64,000 nt of DNA from Planoprotostelium fungivorum (taxonomy: Eukaryota; Evosea; Variosea; Cavosteliida; Cavosteliaceae). Location of the stretch: the NCBI GenBank assembly GCA_003024175.1, contig MDYQ01000116.1, positions 23,668 to 87,667 of the forward strand, read 5' to 3'. The translations under genes and the position numbers were made by a program. The notes beneath the pieces were generated by a model. That model had not been told where the DNA came from, did no database searches, and worked only from the letters and a program-made list of their open reading frames with translations. Positions within the stretch are counted from its first letter, which is position 1. Every line of letters begins with the position of its first letter. Of the stretch, positions 1 to 12,469 are shown piece by piece.

Positions 1-257
1 AACATGAAGAAAGCCTTGACGGAGGGAACGTATCAGAACGCTGATCTCGTGAGGATCTTGTCTACGGTGTCCACACCCAGACAGCAGTACCTCCTCTCCA
101 ATTTCGTTCCGGTTCATCTCGAGTTGAGAAGGGTGAGGGAGATGAGGTTGTGGGAGCTGATGAGAGACAGAACGAGAGGGGAACGGCAGAGTCGGCGAGA
201 ATCGAGATGAAAGGGAATCTGATGGTGCCCACACCACTGCCAGAGATCTATCGATGA
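1..257 (+). CDS. 3' end of an unidentified gene (partial)
   Basis: The window opens inside a coding region. An open frame runs to base 132. A 38-nt intron (133-170, GTGAGG to ACAG, phase 0) follows, and a last exon of 28 codons ends at TGA 255-257. Splicing gives a C-terminus containing LRRNERGTAESARIEMKG and ending PTPLPEIYR. The mix of charged and aliphatic residues and the clean intron make this a convincing exon pair. The 5' part lies outside the window and I do not recognise the family. An AATAAA-like signal near 329-334 could serve as its polyadenylation site. The gene converges on the ferritin-like gene that follows. Confidence 0.55.
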
Positions 258-518
258 GAGCATGAGAAGAGAGTTTAAAAAGATGAGGATGAGGATGGAC
301 TCGAGGATGATGAGAGTGAAATAAAGGGGAAGAGAAGGAGACATCAGTGTGAACTGCATTATGATCGTTCGGACTGTCTACAAGTCACCTGATGACACAG
401 TACTTTGCCATTTATTTCTGGTCAAGTGGTGCGATGCAATAACGTGAAGATCTTCAACGGTATAACAAGCTATCAACAAAAGCTCTAAATTTCGTTCGAT
501 GACACTGTATTGAGATGA

Positions 519-2207
519 TTACATAACCAGAGCGGAAAAGGCGGCAACGATCATGGACAGGGCAATGAAAGAGGCAGATCCAGAGGTACCGTTGTTGGTG
601 CCTGTGGCAGTTCCTCCGTTGTTGGTGTTGGCGTTTGTGCCGGTGGCAGTGTTAGCGTTGGTTCCAGTGACGGTTCCGGTAGCTCCACCGTTGTTGGTGT
701 TAGCGTTGGTTCCAGTGACGGTTCCGGTAGCTCCACCGTTGTTGGTGTTGGCGTTGGTGCCGGTGGCAGTGTTGAAGGGAGCTCCAGCGTTGTTGTTGGC
801 ATCGTTGAAAATGTTGACACGGGTGTTGCCGGGGAGGGTGACACCGGTGAGGCAAGAGGGTGCCAGAAGGGGACCGACAATGTTAACAACGGCGGTAGTG
901 TTCAAGGCATCGGGGGCATCATAGGCGGCATCAAAAGCCTTGACGGTGGTACCGTTACCGACGTTGAGGGCACTGGTGGGCTGGAAGAGCTGAGCCAAGA
1001 AGGCAGTGTGCTCGGCCTCGACGGTGTGGATGGAAGCGGCAGTCTGAGCGAAAGAGGGGACGGTGATCTTGTCGACGGCACCGTTGTAAGCCTTGACTCC
1101 AGTGCTCTCCAGGGTGTAGGCAACCTGGAGGAAGGTGGTGAAGGAAACGTTGGAGGGAGTGGCCAAGGCGGGGTTCAGGGCGGTCCAGTTGTACGAGCAA
1201 GCGGAGGCAACAGAGAAAGTGGCACCAGGGGCCTGAGACAGAGCGGCCAGGGCACCAGAGAGGGTGTTGACGTGGATGATCTCGTGTTCACCGATCATCC
1301 CGATGACGGAGCTGAACAGATTTGCCAGAGTGGTGTTGAGACCGGGGTAGTCAGCCAGGATGGCAGCGGGGGTGAAAGACTGGTTGAAGGTCTGGTAGAA
1401 GTTGGACTCCAGGCGCTCCAGAACAAGAGCGTAGTTGAGAACGGAGGCATCAGAGTTCAGGATGGTGGCGTTGCCGTTGATGTACTGCGATCCGTCGAAC
1501 TGAGGGTTGTAGAAGTTGGCCACGGGCTGGCTGGGGAAGCGGTAAGAGGAAGCGGGTTGCCACTGGTACGAGGCAAAGGTGGTGGAGGACACCGTGATGC
1601 TTCCGTTGTAGGTGGTGCTCAGAGTGACGGGTGTGCAAGAGGCAAAGAAGGGAGTGACGGCGGCGGTCACCTTCTGGAAGCTGGCAGGGTTGGTCTGGTT
1701 TCCATCGGGGAAGACGTTCTGACCGAGGAGGTAGTTGATGAAAGCGGTGTGTCTGGCCTCTACGGAGGCGATACCGGCAGCGGTGTTCAGGAGATCCTTG
1801 TTGGTCAGACCGATGGCGGCACCGACGTAAGCCTCAGTTCCGAGACCCTCGATGGTGGCCAGGAGGGACACGAAAGAACGGGCATCGGTGAAAGTGAAAG
1901 TGTAGTTGCAGGGGGTAACAGCGGGCCAGCCTCTGGCGCCGAGAACGCTGGTGAGGGTCCTGGCGTGGTCTGCCTCCTGAGCGGCAATGACGGAGATGGC
2001 AGCGCGAACACCCTGGGGGAATCCAGAGGCGTTGAAGGCAGATTCGTTCAGGGCGTTCAGACCTTGTTGGTAGTAAGCGGCCTCGAGGTTCTCGAGGGTG
2101 AGGGCGTAGTTCAGAACGTTGTTATCGTTGATGAAAGAGGCCAGAGACTGCTGCTGACCAGCGACCATGGAGGCCATGATGATGGCGATAAAGATGGCGA
2201 CCTTCAT
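519..2207 (-). CDS. Secreted double ferritin-like domain protein (Rds1-like), GPI-type tail
   Basis: Intronless reading frame of 562 codons. I start it at the ATG at 2205-2207, because MKVAIFIAIIMASMVAG there is a good signal peptide; an upstream in-frame ATG at 2294 only adds a basic, non-secretory leader. The mature protein has two tandem ferritin-like domains. The first opens with DNNVLNYALTLENLEAAYY and the second with DASVLNYALVLERLESNFY, each followed by a second helix pair containing VEARHTAF or VEAEHTAF. These E..Y / E..H patterns match the Ferritin_2/Rds1 family of fungi and amoebae, whose biochemical role is poorly known. Many N-x-S/T sites suggest glycosylation. The C-terminus is a Thr/Asn/Gly tandem repeat and then a hydrophobic tail (SASFIALSMIVAAFSALVM), consistent with GPI anchoring at the cell surface. 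The lack of introns is unusual here and may reflect high expression or acquisition from elsewhere. Confidence 0.8.
   Translation of the reverse strand: MKVAIFIAIIMASMVAGQQQSLASFINDNNVLNYALTLENLEAAYYQQGLNALNESAFNASGFPQGVRAAISVIAAQEADHARTLTSVLGARGWPAVTPCNYTFTFTDARSFVSLLATIEGLGTEAYVGAAIGLTNKDLLNTAAGIASVEARHTAFINYLLGQNVFPDGNQTNPASFQKVTAAVTPFFASCTPVTLSTTYNGSITVSSTTFASYQWQPASSYRFPSQPVANFYNPQFDGSQYINGNATILNSDASVLNYALVLERLESNFYQTFNQSFTPAAILADYPGLNTTLANLFSSVIGMIGEHEIIHVNTLSGALAALSQAPGATFSVASACSYNWTALNPALATPSNVSFTTFLQVAYTLESTGVKAYNGAVDKITVPSFAQTAASIHTVEAEHTAFLAQLFQPTSALNVGNGTTVKAFDAAYDAPDALNTTAVVNIVGPLLAPSCLTGVTLPGNTRVNIFNDANNNAGAPFNTATGTNANTNNGGATGTVTGTNANTNNGGATGTVTGTNANTATGTNANTNNGGTATGTNNGTSGSASFIALSMIVAAFSALVM
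600..775 (-). repeat. 48-bp tandem repeat in the ferritin-like gene
   Basis: A 48-bp unit begins at 673 and again at 721, with degenerate flanking copies on both sides. It encodes a 16-residue Gly/Thr/Asn repeat (core GTNANTNNGGAT) between the second ferritin-like domain and the hydrophobic tail. The near identity of the two central units suggests recent slippage. The segment is probably an O-glycosylated stalk. Confidence 0.8.
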
Positions 2208-2707
2208 GTTGTGTGTGTGTTGTCGATCCCCTGTTGGTGAAAGAATGATTTTTTTGACCGCCAAAACATGAGGGCCAACCGCTGCTGTCGTCATACCTTT
2301 GAAAAGGTATTTTCAGTCAGTTTTCCAATCTCACATGATTTTGATCTGTTTTTCTGCCAAACGGATTGCCGATGTTACGACAGGTTGGCAGGTTCACTTG
2401 ACGACCACACCTTCCACGCCTCCATCCACCACCTTCGGCATCCCTCTAGGCAACCTCTCTGTCTCTCTTCTCCCTCTTCTACCTTCTTCTCCTTCGAAAT
2501 ATTTTCGTCGAGATAAGAGAATCGTCTCGGGTGTTCTTCTTGCCAAACCGAAAGTCCCCTCGTTCATCTGCAGTAGTGCCCCATCGATTTAAAATAGAAT
2601 CTCGTGAGACCTGCGTGACAGCCATCTCCGTTTTTGAGCAAAAGGCGGGCGTGTGTGTCTGTGTGGTATGTATCGTCAACGATTTTCTTGGGCTCTATGG
2701 TGCTTCT
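2208..2707. other. Spacer: promoter of ferritin-like gene and 3' flank of FIBP gene
   Basis: Both neighbours are on the minus strand, so this 500-bp stretch holds the promoter and leader of the ferritin-like gene and the 3' end of the FIBP gene. It is pyrimidine rich on the plus strand (2400-2500). The short open frames here show no coding character, and I see no RNA gene. Confidence 0.5.
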
Positions 2708-4620
2708 TTATTTAGACAACTTTTCTAAGACGTTCGTGCTCCCCTGTTGCCTCCGAATCGTCTCTGGTGCCGTGGAAGCAGTGGAGGAGAGACCTTGGGA
2801 GGAACTCATGTTCTGAGACTGGGTCGACCCTGGAGGCATGTCAATGTCTTTTCGGATGCGAAGGGCCGAAAGTCTTCACCTGCGACGGCGGCTTGTTGCG
2901 CACTATAGAAGTGGAGGACGAGTTCCATCAGGGCAGAGACGAATTTCGGCCACGTGGAGAGGAACCTCTGCTTGTGTCGAGTCTGTATCGTCAACCGATG
3001 GAGGATGGCTTCGAATGGCTGTCCTGAGAGAGAAGAGAAGAACCTCGTGATGTCCTTCTCGATCATTCCCATCTTGATGAGGGCGTCCGTCACCTTTTCC
3101 TCAATGTCCTCAAAGATGTCCTCAAACTCTTTCGACTGTTTCGTATTAGAAGGTGAAGGAAGACACGTGATGTAAAGTGATGTGATTGACATCCATCGAT
3201 TCCACCTTGAGCATGCCGGCACCAATGTTGAGGAGGACTTTGGCGATGACGACGAATCGGTCGGCCAATTTACTCAGTTTCCATTCTTCGACTTGATCTC
3301 TCCTCATACTCTCCATCACCAACCCTTTGAAGGATTCCAGGTGATTCTTGTCACCCAACAGATAAGTTCTCAAATCCCTGTCCATCATCAATTCAACAGG
3401 CACCATCGTCATCTTGTTCGTGATGTTCAATAGTATGTATCTTCACCTGAGATCCTCTTTGAAGGTGAGATCGATCTCCAACTGAGAGCCTTCTTTCGTC
3501 CACCGGTTCATCATGACCGAGGCAAAGAACTCTAAATCTCTCGCTTGTAAGAACCTCAGCCTCTTGTCATCTGTCTCGATCTGGTGGTAACACAAGAAGA
3601 CGTTCCTCGCGTAGCGCCTGTCTCATTTAATGTCCATCTACAACGTTGTAGACTCACTCGGCCAGTCGTGGAGGCAGGAGGAAGGTCTTCTGTATGGCTT
3701 CGCCCAACTTGCCTTCTATCTTCCCCTCCCTCTTCTTCTCGGTGATGACAGTGTAGATCCTCTTTAGATTGTCAAACTGTCGGCGGGCAACGGTGAGGGG
3801 AATCCTCAGTCTCTCGCAGGCTTCGTCGAGACTGCTTCGGTTTCGATTCTTTAATTTTCGGCCGGCGAGGCCTCTGATGATGTCGTTGCTGATGGCGTAA
3901 TATCTGATGAAATGTTCACATGAGAGGGATGTGATGTGGGAGGAACATCACCTCTTGACGAGTTCTTTGAAGACAGGCTCTTCGATGACGATGAGTGATT
4001 GGGAGTCCAAAAGGTCGGGATGTTGCAAGTATCTCTCGACCAATTCAAAGTTTCGAAACTGATCGTACGTCTCTCGAGTGATGGAGTCTGTTGAGACGTG
4101 AATTTGGATCTACACAATCATGTCTTCTCACTCGAGATGACGTTGACGTCAAAGGTTGTATTGTTGAAGGCGGCTCGTCTCTGTGTCGCCGCTTGCTTGG
4201 CTGATATGATTCAGTTGAATCATTCAAGGAGGATGCACAAATCAGTGGTGCATCATTCGATACATCACCTGTATTTCCTGCGAGCCAACTTTCGAACAAC
4301 CATTGATCGATGAGGATGGGACTCGTGACGAACACATCCAACTTCAATTTTTCCTTTTTCCACTGTGTGATCTTCAACTTCGTGCGGTAGTAGATCCATC
4401 TGAAATGAATGAATGGAAGATATCTCACCTGTTGATTTGCATACGATGAGGCTTTCCAACTATCCTCTAAATCGTTTGATATCCTCCTCATATCTTCCTT
4501 TACTTTCGATTCATTCTTTGATTGCATGTGATATTGTTGCTGTATATCGGGACGTCTTGGAGACGCAGCCACGTTGGTCGCATCGTCTTTATCGGCGCTC
4601 CTCGAGAGTTCCATGATCAT
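2708..4620 (-). CDS. FIBP: FIBP family protein (acidic FGF intracellular-binding protein homologue)
   Basis: Splicing about seven small introns gives a protein collinear with animal FIBP. In order: LDVFVTSPILIDQWLFESWL near the start (human FIBP has a LDIFVGN..LID segment), LVERYLQHPDLLDSQSLIVI, then RRQFDNLKRIYTV, RYARNVFLCYHQIETDDKRL with FFASVMMNRW, and a helical C-terminus containing GMLKV and FEDIFEDIEEKVTDALIKMG. FIBP is a conserved intracellular helical protein of uncertain biochemistry, named for binding FGF1 in mammals. The N-terminus is uncertain: the first 60 codons (from the ATG at 4618-4620 or 4612-4614) have no FIBP counterpart. A possible 29-nt intron there is too short to believe, so I read through it. 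The last intron (GTGAAG...CCAG) extends the frame to TAA at 2708-2710; without splicing the stop is at 2806. The intron at 3618-3657 carries a perfect ATCTACAAC inverted repeat. Confidence 0.8.
3618..3657 (-). repeat. Intron built around an ATCTACAAC/GTTGTAGAT palindrome (FIBP gene)
   Basis: This 40-nt intron reads GTGAGTCTACAACGTTGTAG in its first 20 bases on the coding strand and ends GAGACAG. The palindrome occupies 3636-3653 and lies directly behind the donor. It matches introns at 8972-9010 and 7698-7738 in an unrelated gene. Confidence 0.8.
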
Positions 4621-4752
4621 TTGCTCCTTCTAATAATATAGATACAGTAGAGAGTTGTTCAATTGGAATTTACTCGTTCAGAGCTGATGCATTGAGGGCG
4701 ATGTCGATCGAAAAATGCGGATAATTTACAATTCAATTTCGACGGTTATCAG

Positions 4753-6283
4753 ATGGTGCATGAGCTGATCACCATCCAGGTTGGGCAGTGTGGAAACCAA
4801 GTAATCATTGAAGCTTTCAATCAGTCGAAGCTAATATAATTCACAGATCGGCTGGAAGTTTTGGGAAACAGCATTGAAAGAACACGCGTCTTACAATAAG
4901 GGAGGAGTCTTCGATGAATCCCTCAGTACCTTCTTTCGGAATGTAGACACGAGATACACAGATCCACAAGAGATACCAGTGGGAGACGGAAGAGGAGCCA
5001 TTCGAGGCCTCAAAGCAAGAGCCATCTTGGTGGACATGGAAGAGGGAGTCACCAACAAGATCTTTCAGGACAAGACCATGAGAGACCTCTTCGACTCCCA
5101 GCAGCTGCTCACCGATCGATCCGGCTCAGGGAACAACTGGGCTCACGGCCACGAAGGCTACGGGCCTCAATATCGAGAGGAACTCATCGAGAAGATTAGA
5201 CGGCCAGTGGAATTCTGTGACTCACTGCAGTCATTCCTGATGCTGTTCTCTCTCGGTGGAGGGACAGGATCAGGAGTGGGGACCTACATCTTAGAGCTCC
5301 TCGCCGACCACTTTCCAGAGGCCTACCGTTTCGCATCTGTGGTGGTGCCTTCAGACAATGACGACGTGATCACATCTCCCTACAACTCGGTTCTTGCCCT
5401 GAACAAGCTCTCCCAATTCGCTGACTGCGTTTTGCCCATCGATAATCAGTCACTGATCGACATCTCCAACCGGATCGGCACCCCAACTTCTGATGGAAAG
5501 CTTCCCTTTGACACAATGAACGGGATCGCTGCCAATGTTCTCCTACAACTGACGAGCTCCATGCGGTTTGGAGGTTCTCTCAACATTGATCTCAACGTGA
5601 GGAGTGGACGATGTGATCGGAGTTGATGAGCACGATAGGAGATCACCATGAATCTGGTACCGTTTCCCAAATTACACTACCTACTGTCTAGTCTGACTCC
5701 CCTCTATTCTCTTGGAAATAACAACATCCAACCCAGAACGTGTGATGACTCTCCCACTGCGCGATCTCACATTCCCAGATTAGACCAGATGTTCACAGAC
5801 GCATTTGCCAAAGAATATCAGATCATACGTAGTGGTGAGTTCACCGCCATCCCTCCAAATTCTCACACTAGAATAGACCCACGTCGTGACACTTACCTGG
5901 CCTGCGCTCTGATGGTCAGAGGGGGAGGCATCGAGATGTCAGACATCAGGAGGAACATCGAGCGGATGAGACCTTCTCTCTCCTTTGTCAATTGGAACGA
6001 AGAAGGATGGAAGGTGGGACACTGTCTGGCACCTCCTTTGGGTCAAAAGAACTCGCTACTCTGTCTGTCGAACAACTGCTGCATCAAGAACGTCTTCAAA
6101 GAGATGCACGGAAGGTTCATGAAATTGTACAGCCGTAAGGCTCACATCCATCATTACACGGATTACATGGACATGTCCATGTTCGAAGAGGGACTAGAGA
6201 ATGTCGTGGACCTGATGAGAGAATACCAATCGTTCGACAAATACAATCCATCTCAGAAGCCACGGCGTATACCCGTAGGCTAG
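4753..6283 (+). CDS. TUBE1: Epsilon-tubulin
   Basis: Five exons give a full tubulin. Exon 1 (4753-4800) encodes MVHELITIQVGQCGNQ, the tubulin N-terminal nucleotide-contact motif. Introns follow at 4801-4846, about 5597-5638, 5740-5778 and about 5836-5890. The GTP-binding loop is GGGTGSGVGT. Family-specific segments point to epsilon rather than alpha, beta, gamma or delta: FFRNVDTRYTDP, LKARAILVDMEEGV, SGSGNNWAHGHEGYG, DDVITSPYNSVLALNKL, ADCVLPIDNQSL, EITMNLVPFPKLHYLLSSL and ALMVRGGGIEMSDIRRNIER. Epsilon-tubulin is needed to form or stabilise doublet and triplet microtubules of centrioles and basal bodies, and it is lost in lineages without such structures. Its intact presence implies that this organism builds centrioles. 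Confidence 0.95.
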
Positions 6284-6494
6284 TGTGTCTGTACTTTGCA
6301 ATATTGGATTTAAACTTATCTCCGCCAACCGAAGGGGTTGTTGGTTGTAGAAATTGGAACGCTAAGGACGGCATCGCTTTCATCATTGGATCGGTCCTTG
6401 ATAGTCTTGTCAGGTGAGAGCCAGCCGCTCTTTGTGGAGATCTGAATAGATTAGTTTGTATTGACTCGACTTTTTCTGGCAAATCAATCGAGCC

Positions 6495-9395
<2,901 letters not shown>

Positions 9396-9465
9396 AAATG
9401 ATCACAGAGACTTTTACATCATGTGGGAGTGATGAGATGATCAGTCATTCATCGTCTGTGCTGTA

Positions 9466-10308
9466 TCACAGAGACGATTTATTTTGCACCGTAAATTGTT
9501 TCGTCTCGGGGTCGAATAAGGTACTGTTCAGTTCAGATCGTGTCATGTTGCATCGACTCACCACACGAGCTGGCAATTTTTCAAATCGAAACCAACGACC
9601 TGGCAGATGAAATCGCAGTGACCCACGACTACGACACATCTCTCCTTCCTCTTCGCCATCCACAGTCGAAAATCCTCCACTCTGGACAGAAACATCTGAA
9701 GATAATGAATGGAGTGTTGATGGTGACATCACCTCACATCATGTGGCTCTTGGAATGGTTTCGCTATAAATCTCTCCTTCGATGCATTTGGGTCTGTCTC
9801 TTCTGGTGGACCGTTCGTGTACCACCAAATATTCTGAAGGTGATCGAATGAAACGGACGGAAACTTGTTTGTCAGTTCTGAGGGCGTCGAACCGAGGTCG
9901 TCACTGAAAGGATGAGTGGAAGGAACTTCATCGTGAGACATCACCAGCCAGTGACCCTCTCACGGATGTCTGGGAGAATGATGAGAGGTGTGAAGGCGAT
10001 GCGCTTGTCGAATGCAATGAATGTCGTCTGAATGGCACGACTGAGTGGGGAACAGACAATGAGGTCGATGTCTGAGGATTGTTAACTCAGAGATCTCTAC
10101 AATGGGACACACCAGGCAATGATTCGACCTGCTGTGATAATTCTGTGGCTTGTCTCTTGCCAAGGTCCGTCAACTCTGCATCAGGAATCATCGGGTCTGT
10201 GTGACGAACATTAGGCTACACGAAGAAAGGATTCGATATACCGTATCCCTTCAACGCGGCGGCATTATAGAAGCTCTGTCCGTGTCGGATGAAATACACC
10301 CTCTTCAT
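9466..10308 (-). CDS. Histidine phosphatase of the phosphoglycerate mutase superfamily
   Basis: The start at 10306-10308 gives MKRVYFIRHGQSFYNAA with the superfamily RHG catalytic motif. Splicing five introns yields DPMIPDAELTDLGKRQA, DIDLIVCSPLSRAIQTT (conserved second Arg), DIRERVTG, a DDLGSTPSELTNKFP segment typical of the fungal and amoebal cytosolic subgroup, and VVVVGHCDFI carrying the second catalytic His. It ends FDPETKQFTVQNKSSL with TGA at 9466. The substrate cannot be deduced, since the subgroup contains phosphatases of small phosphorylated metabolites. It ends 70 bp from the PTEN-DUF547 stop (convergent) and starts only 72 bp below the PP4 stop. Confidence 0.85.
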
Positions 10309-10380
10309 GATCGACTGTGCGGCGTCGATTTATTTCTCAATTTGTTGCAATTTCACCCTCTTGGCAGACCGTTTTATTCA

Positions 10381-11735
10381 TTACAAAAAGTAATCAGGTG
10401 CAGGTTGCTTGGCAGGCACTCCTCTAGCATCCTGTTCCCTTCAGATATCATCCTCCTCTTCTCTCACCTGTGGTGCGGCCTCGAATATCTTAAAGTTTTT
10501 GTTGAGGTGCTCGTCCAGTTCCAAGATGGCGGCGACGTTTCCACAGCGGTAGCAGTAGTTGGGTGCACTCCACACCGTTGCGAGAGTCTCGTTGAACATC
10601 AATTTGTATCCTGAAGACGTCAATCTCGCATGATGTCCGTGAGCCTACCTTCCATCACCAACTGATGGGCCCTGCAGATGAGCTCCAGCTTGTTCTGCGT
10701 GTTGAACTGTGGGCGTCAGATTCTGTTGTCTCTATGTTTTCCACTGCTCACCATGTTCACCACATCACCACCAAACAGATAGCCAGCTCCTCTTGGACTG
10801 AGACCCCAGCCGTCGATCTCTGTACCCTGTCACCTCTTGACATCATCATCATCTCACCATCAGGATCAGACCACAGAAGGTCACACATGGCACCATCATG
10901 AGGCACTTCCTGCTTTCTATCGATCGCTCGAATCTGTGATACGTCATCATGTGATGTCTTCATCTCAGCCGCACCTGATCGAGCGTGTTGATATTGGGTG
11001 AGAGTCCTCCGTGAACGCAGAAGATCTTCTCATCGATGAGTGCGGACAGACTGAGGTAATCGAATATCTCTGTACAATATCTGTACAATTCATTAGACAA
11101 TGGAGGTGGAGGAGATGGATGTCACCTCCAAACATTGACGGAACCGTATTTTCGTAGGCATTCATCGTAGAAACCGTATACTTGTGTGATCTGTCTGCTC
11201 TCGTGGTTGCCTCTGATCAATGTGATGCGATCGGGGTAACGAACCTGTGGACGTTCCATCATTCACGAATAGAAAGGTGATATGAGATGACGGTGATACC
11301 TTCAGGGCCAAAAGAAGGAGAAATGTCTCGACGCTGTAAAAGCCACGGTCGACGAAGTCACCCAGAAAAAGGTAGTTTGTGTCTGGGCACTCTCCTCCCA
11401 CTTTGAACAACTCCTTCAAATCGTAAAACTGGCCATGGATATCTCCGCAGATCTGTCCTATCGTTAGAGGTCTTGAAAAGCACGAATGAGAGTCGAAGAG
11501 ACGAAGTTTTTTCAAGGAATCAAACATTTGGATTCCATTCCATCGATGGGTGACTTTGAATCAGAAAGAGAACGATAAAATTATAACCTACCGTGACTGG
11601 GGAGTCTACACGTTGGACATTACTCTCTTCTATCAAGATCTCTCTCGCTTTCGTGCATAAAGCTTTGACCTCTGCCTCCGTAATAGTCTGACACTGACGT
11701 AATTGTTCTATCTGACGGTCCAAGTCTGAAGACAT
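10381..11735 (-). CDS. PPP4C: Protein phosphatase 4 catalytic subunit
   Basis: The start at 11733-11735 ([20 protein letters not shown]) matches the PP4 N-terminus. Exons carry the metal-binding motifs [20 protein letters not shown] and RGNHESRQ, then [70 protein letters not shown] and [10 protein letters not shown] final 33-nt intron leads to the last exon, which ends [11 protein letters not shown]. The PP2A-family DYFL tail is methylated on its terminal Leu in other eukaryotes. Identity to human PP4C looks very high, and PP6 or PP2A would differ at RQIEQLRQC and [12 protein letters not shown]. It is a nuclear and cytoplasmic Ser/Thr phosphatase acting in DNA repair and at centrosomes. It shares a 734-bp divergent spacer with the fibro-slime gene. 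Confidence 0.95.
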
Positions 11736-12469
11736 GCTTCTCTGTGTCGAAGAAGTCGAGATGATCGTGTGATGAGGTCGCCTCTCTCAACGTGACGAAA
11801 GTTCAATGAAAATTATCGCTCCTTGACTTGGAGCGTTGTAGAGTACTTCCATCGTCAACACGCCCCAGCATCACGAGACGGCAACAGACGAGCTACGAGG
11901 ATATAATCCAATTGTTAGCGCCTTAACAAAGATGAGGAGCCGATGATAGTTGCAATCTTCCACATTTATTACATTCTGATCTCGACGGATTACCATCGTC
12001 TTAGATGTGATTGGATGGGTGTCTTCTACCTCATTTTGTGCAAATAACATCGTCAGTAATGTCCCTGTATCAATTTACGTGAACGTCAATATACCGTATG
12101 CTGATCTTAACACTAGCTTGACGTTGAACAATCGTATTTCAATTGAGGAGGAATCCCCCATGAATGGTAATGATGACGAACCAGGTGATGAAGGTGAGGG
12201 TGAAGGAAGCCTCTTGAATAAAGAACAGCTTCGATCGATGTTTCATTTGTCAATCCGTCAGGCCGTTTGTCTGTCGACATTGCGAGATGCTTTTAAGAGC
12301 TCTGAATTGGCATGCTTCATCGATTTAGTTGGGGCGATGAACAACGGCGGCTACGTTGAGACATGCGACAGCCGGATCTTGTGTCAAAAAGAAATGTTAT
12401 AAATCCGACAGGGGACAAACATTGTGTCTCAAAGTTGTTTCATTCGCACCATTTTCCACGGGAGCTGCA
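11736..12469. other. Divergent promoter region between PP4C and fibro-slime gene
   Basis: The two flanking genes point away from each other. An open frame of 131 codons (12007-12402, +) lies here, with an acidic stretch, but it overlaps the expected promoter and has no recognisable domain or introns. I do not call it a gene. No RNA gene is visible. Confidence 0.5.

Noticed and set aside
1008-2240. 410-codon open frame on the plus strand
   Set aside because: It lies exactly antisense to the ferritin-like gene. Its Gly/Val/Glu-rich content follows from the GC-ending codons of the minus-strand gene, and it has no start context or domain.
4392-4420. 29-nt GT..AG intron in the first exon of the FIBP gene
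   Set aside because: It would be shorter than any other intron here and would shift out of the frame that encodes the conserved LDVFVTSP segment; read-through keeps the homology.
12007-12402. 131-codon open frame between PP4C and the fibro-slime gene
   Set aside because: It occupies the divergent promoter, overlaps the region just upstream of the fibro-slime start, has no introns and no recognisable domain.
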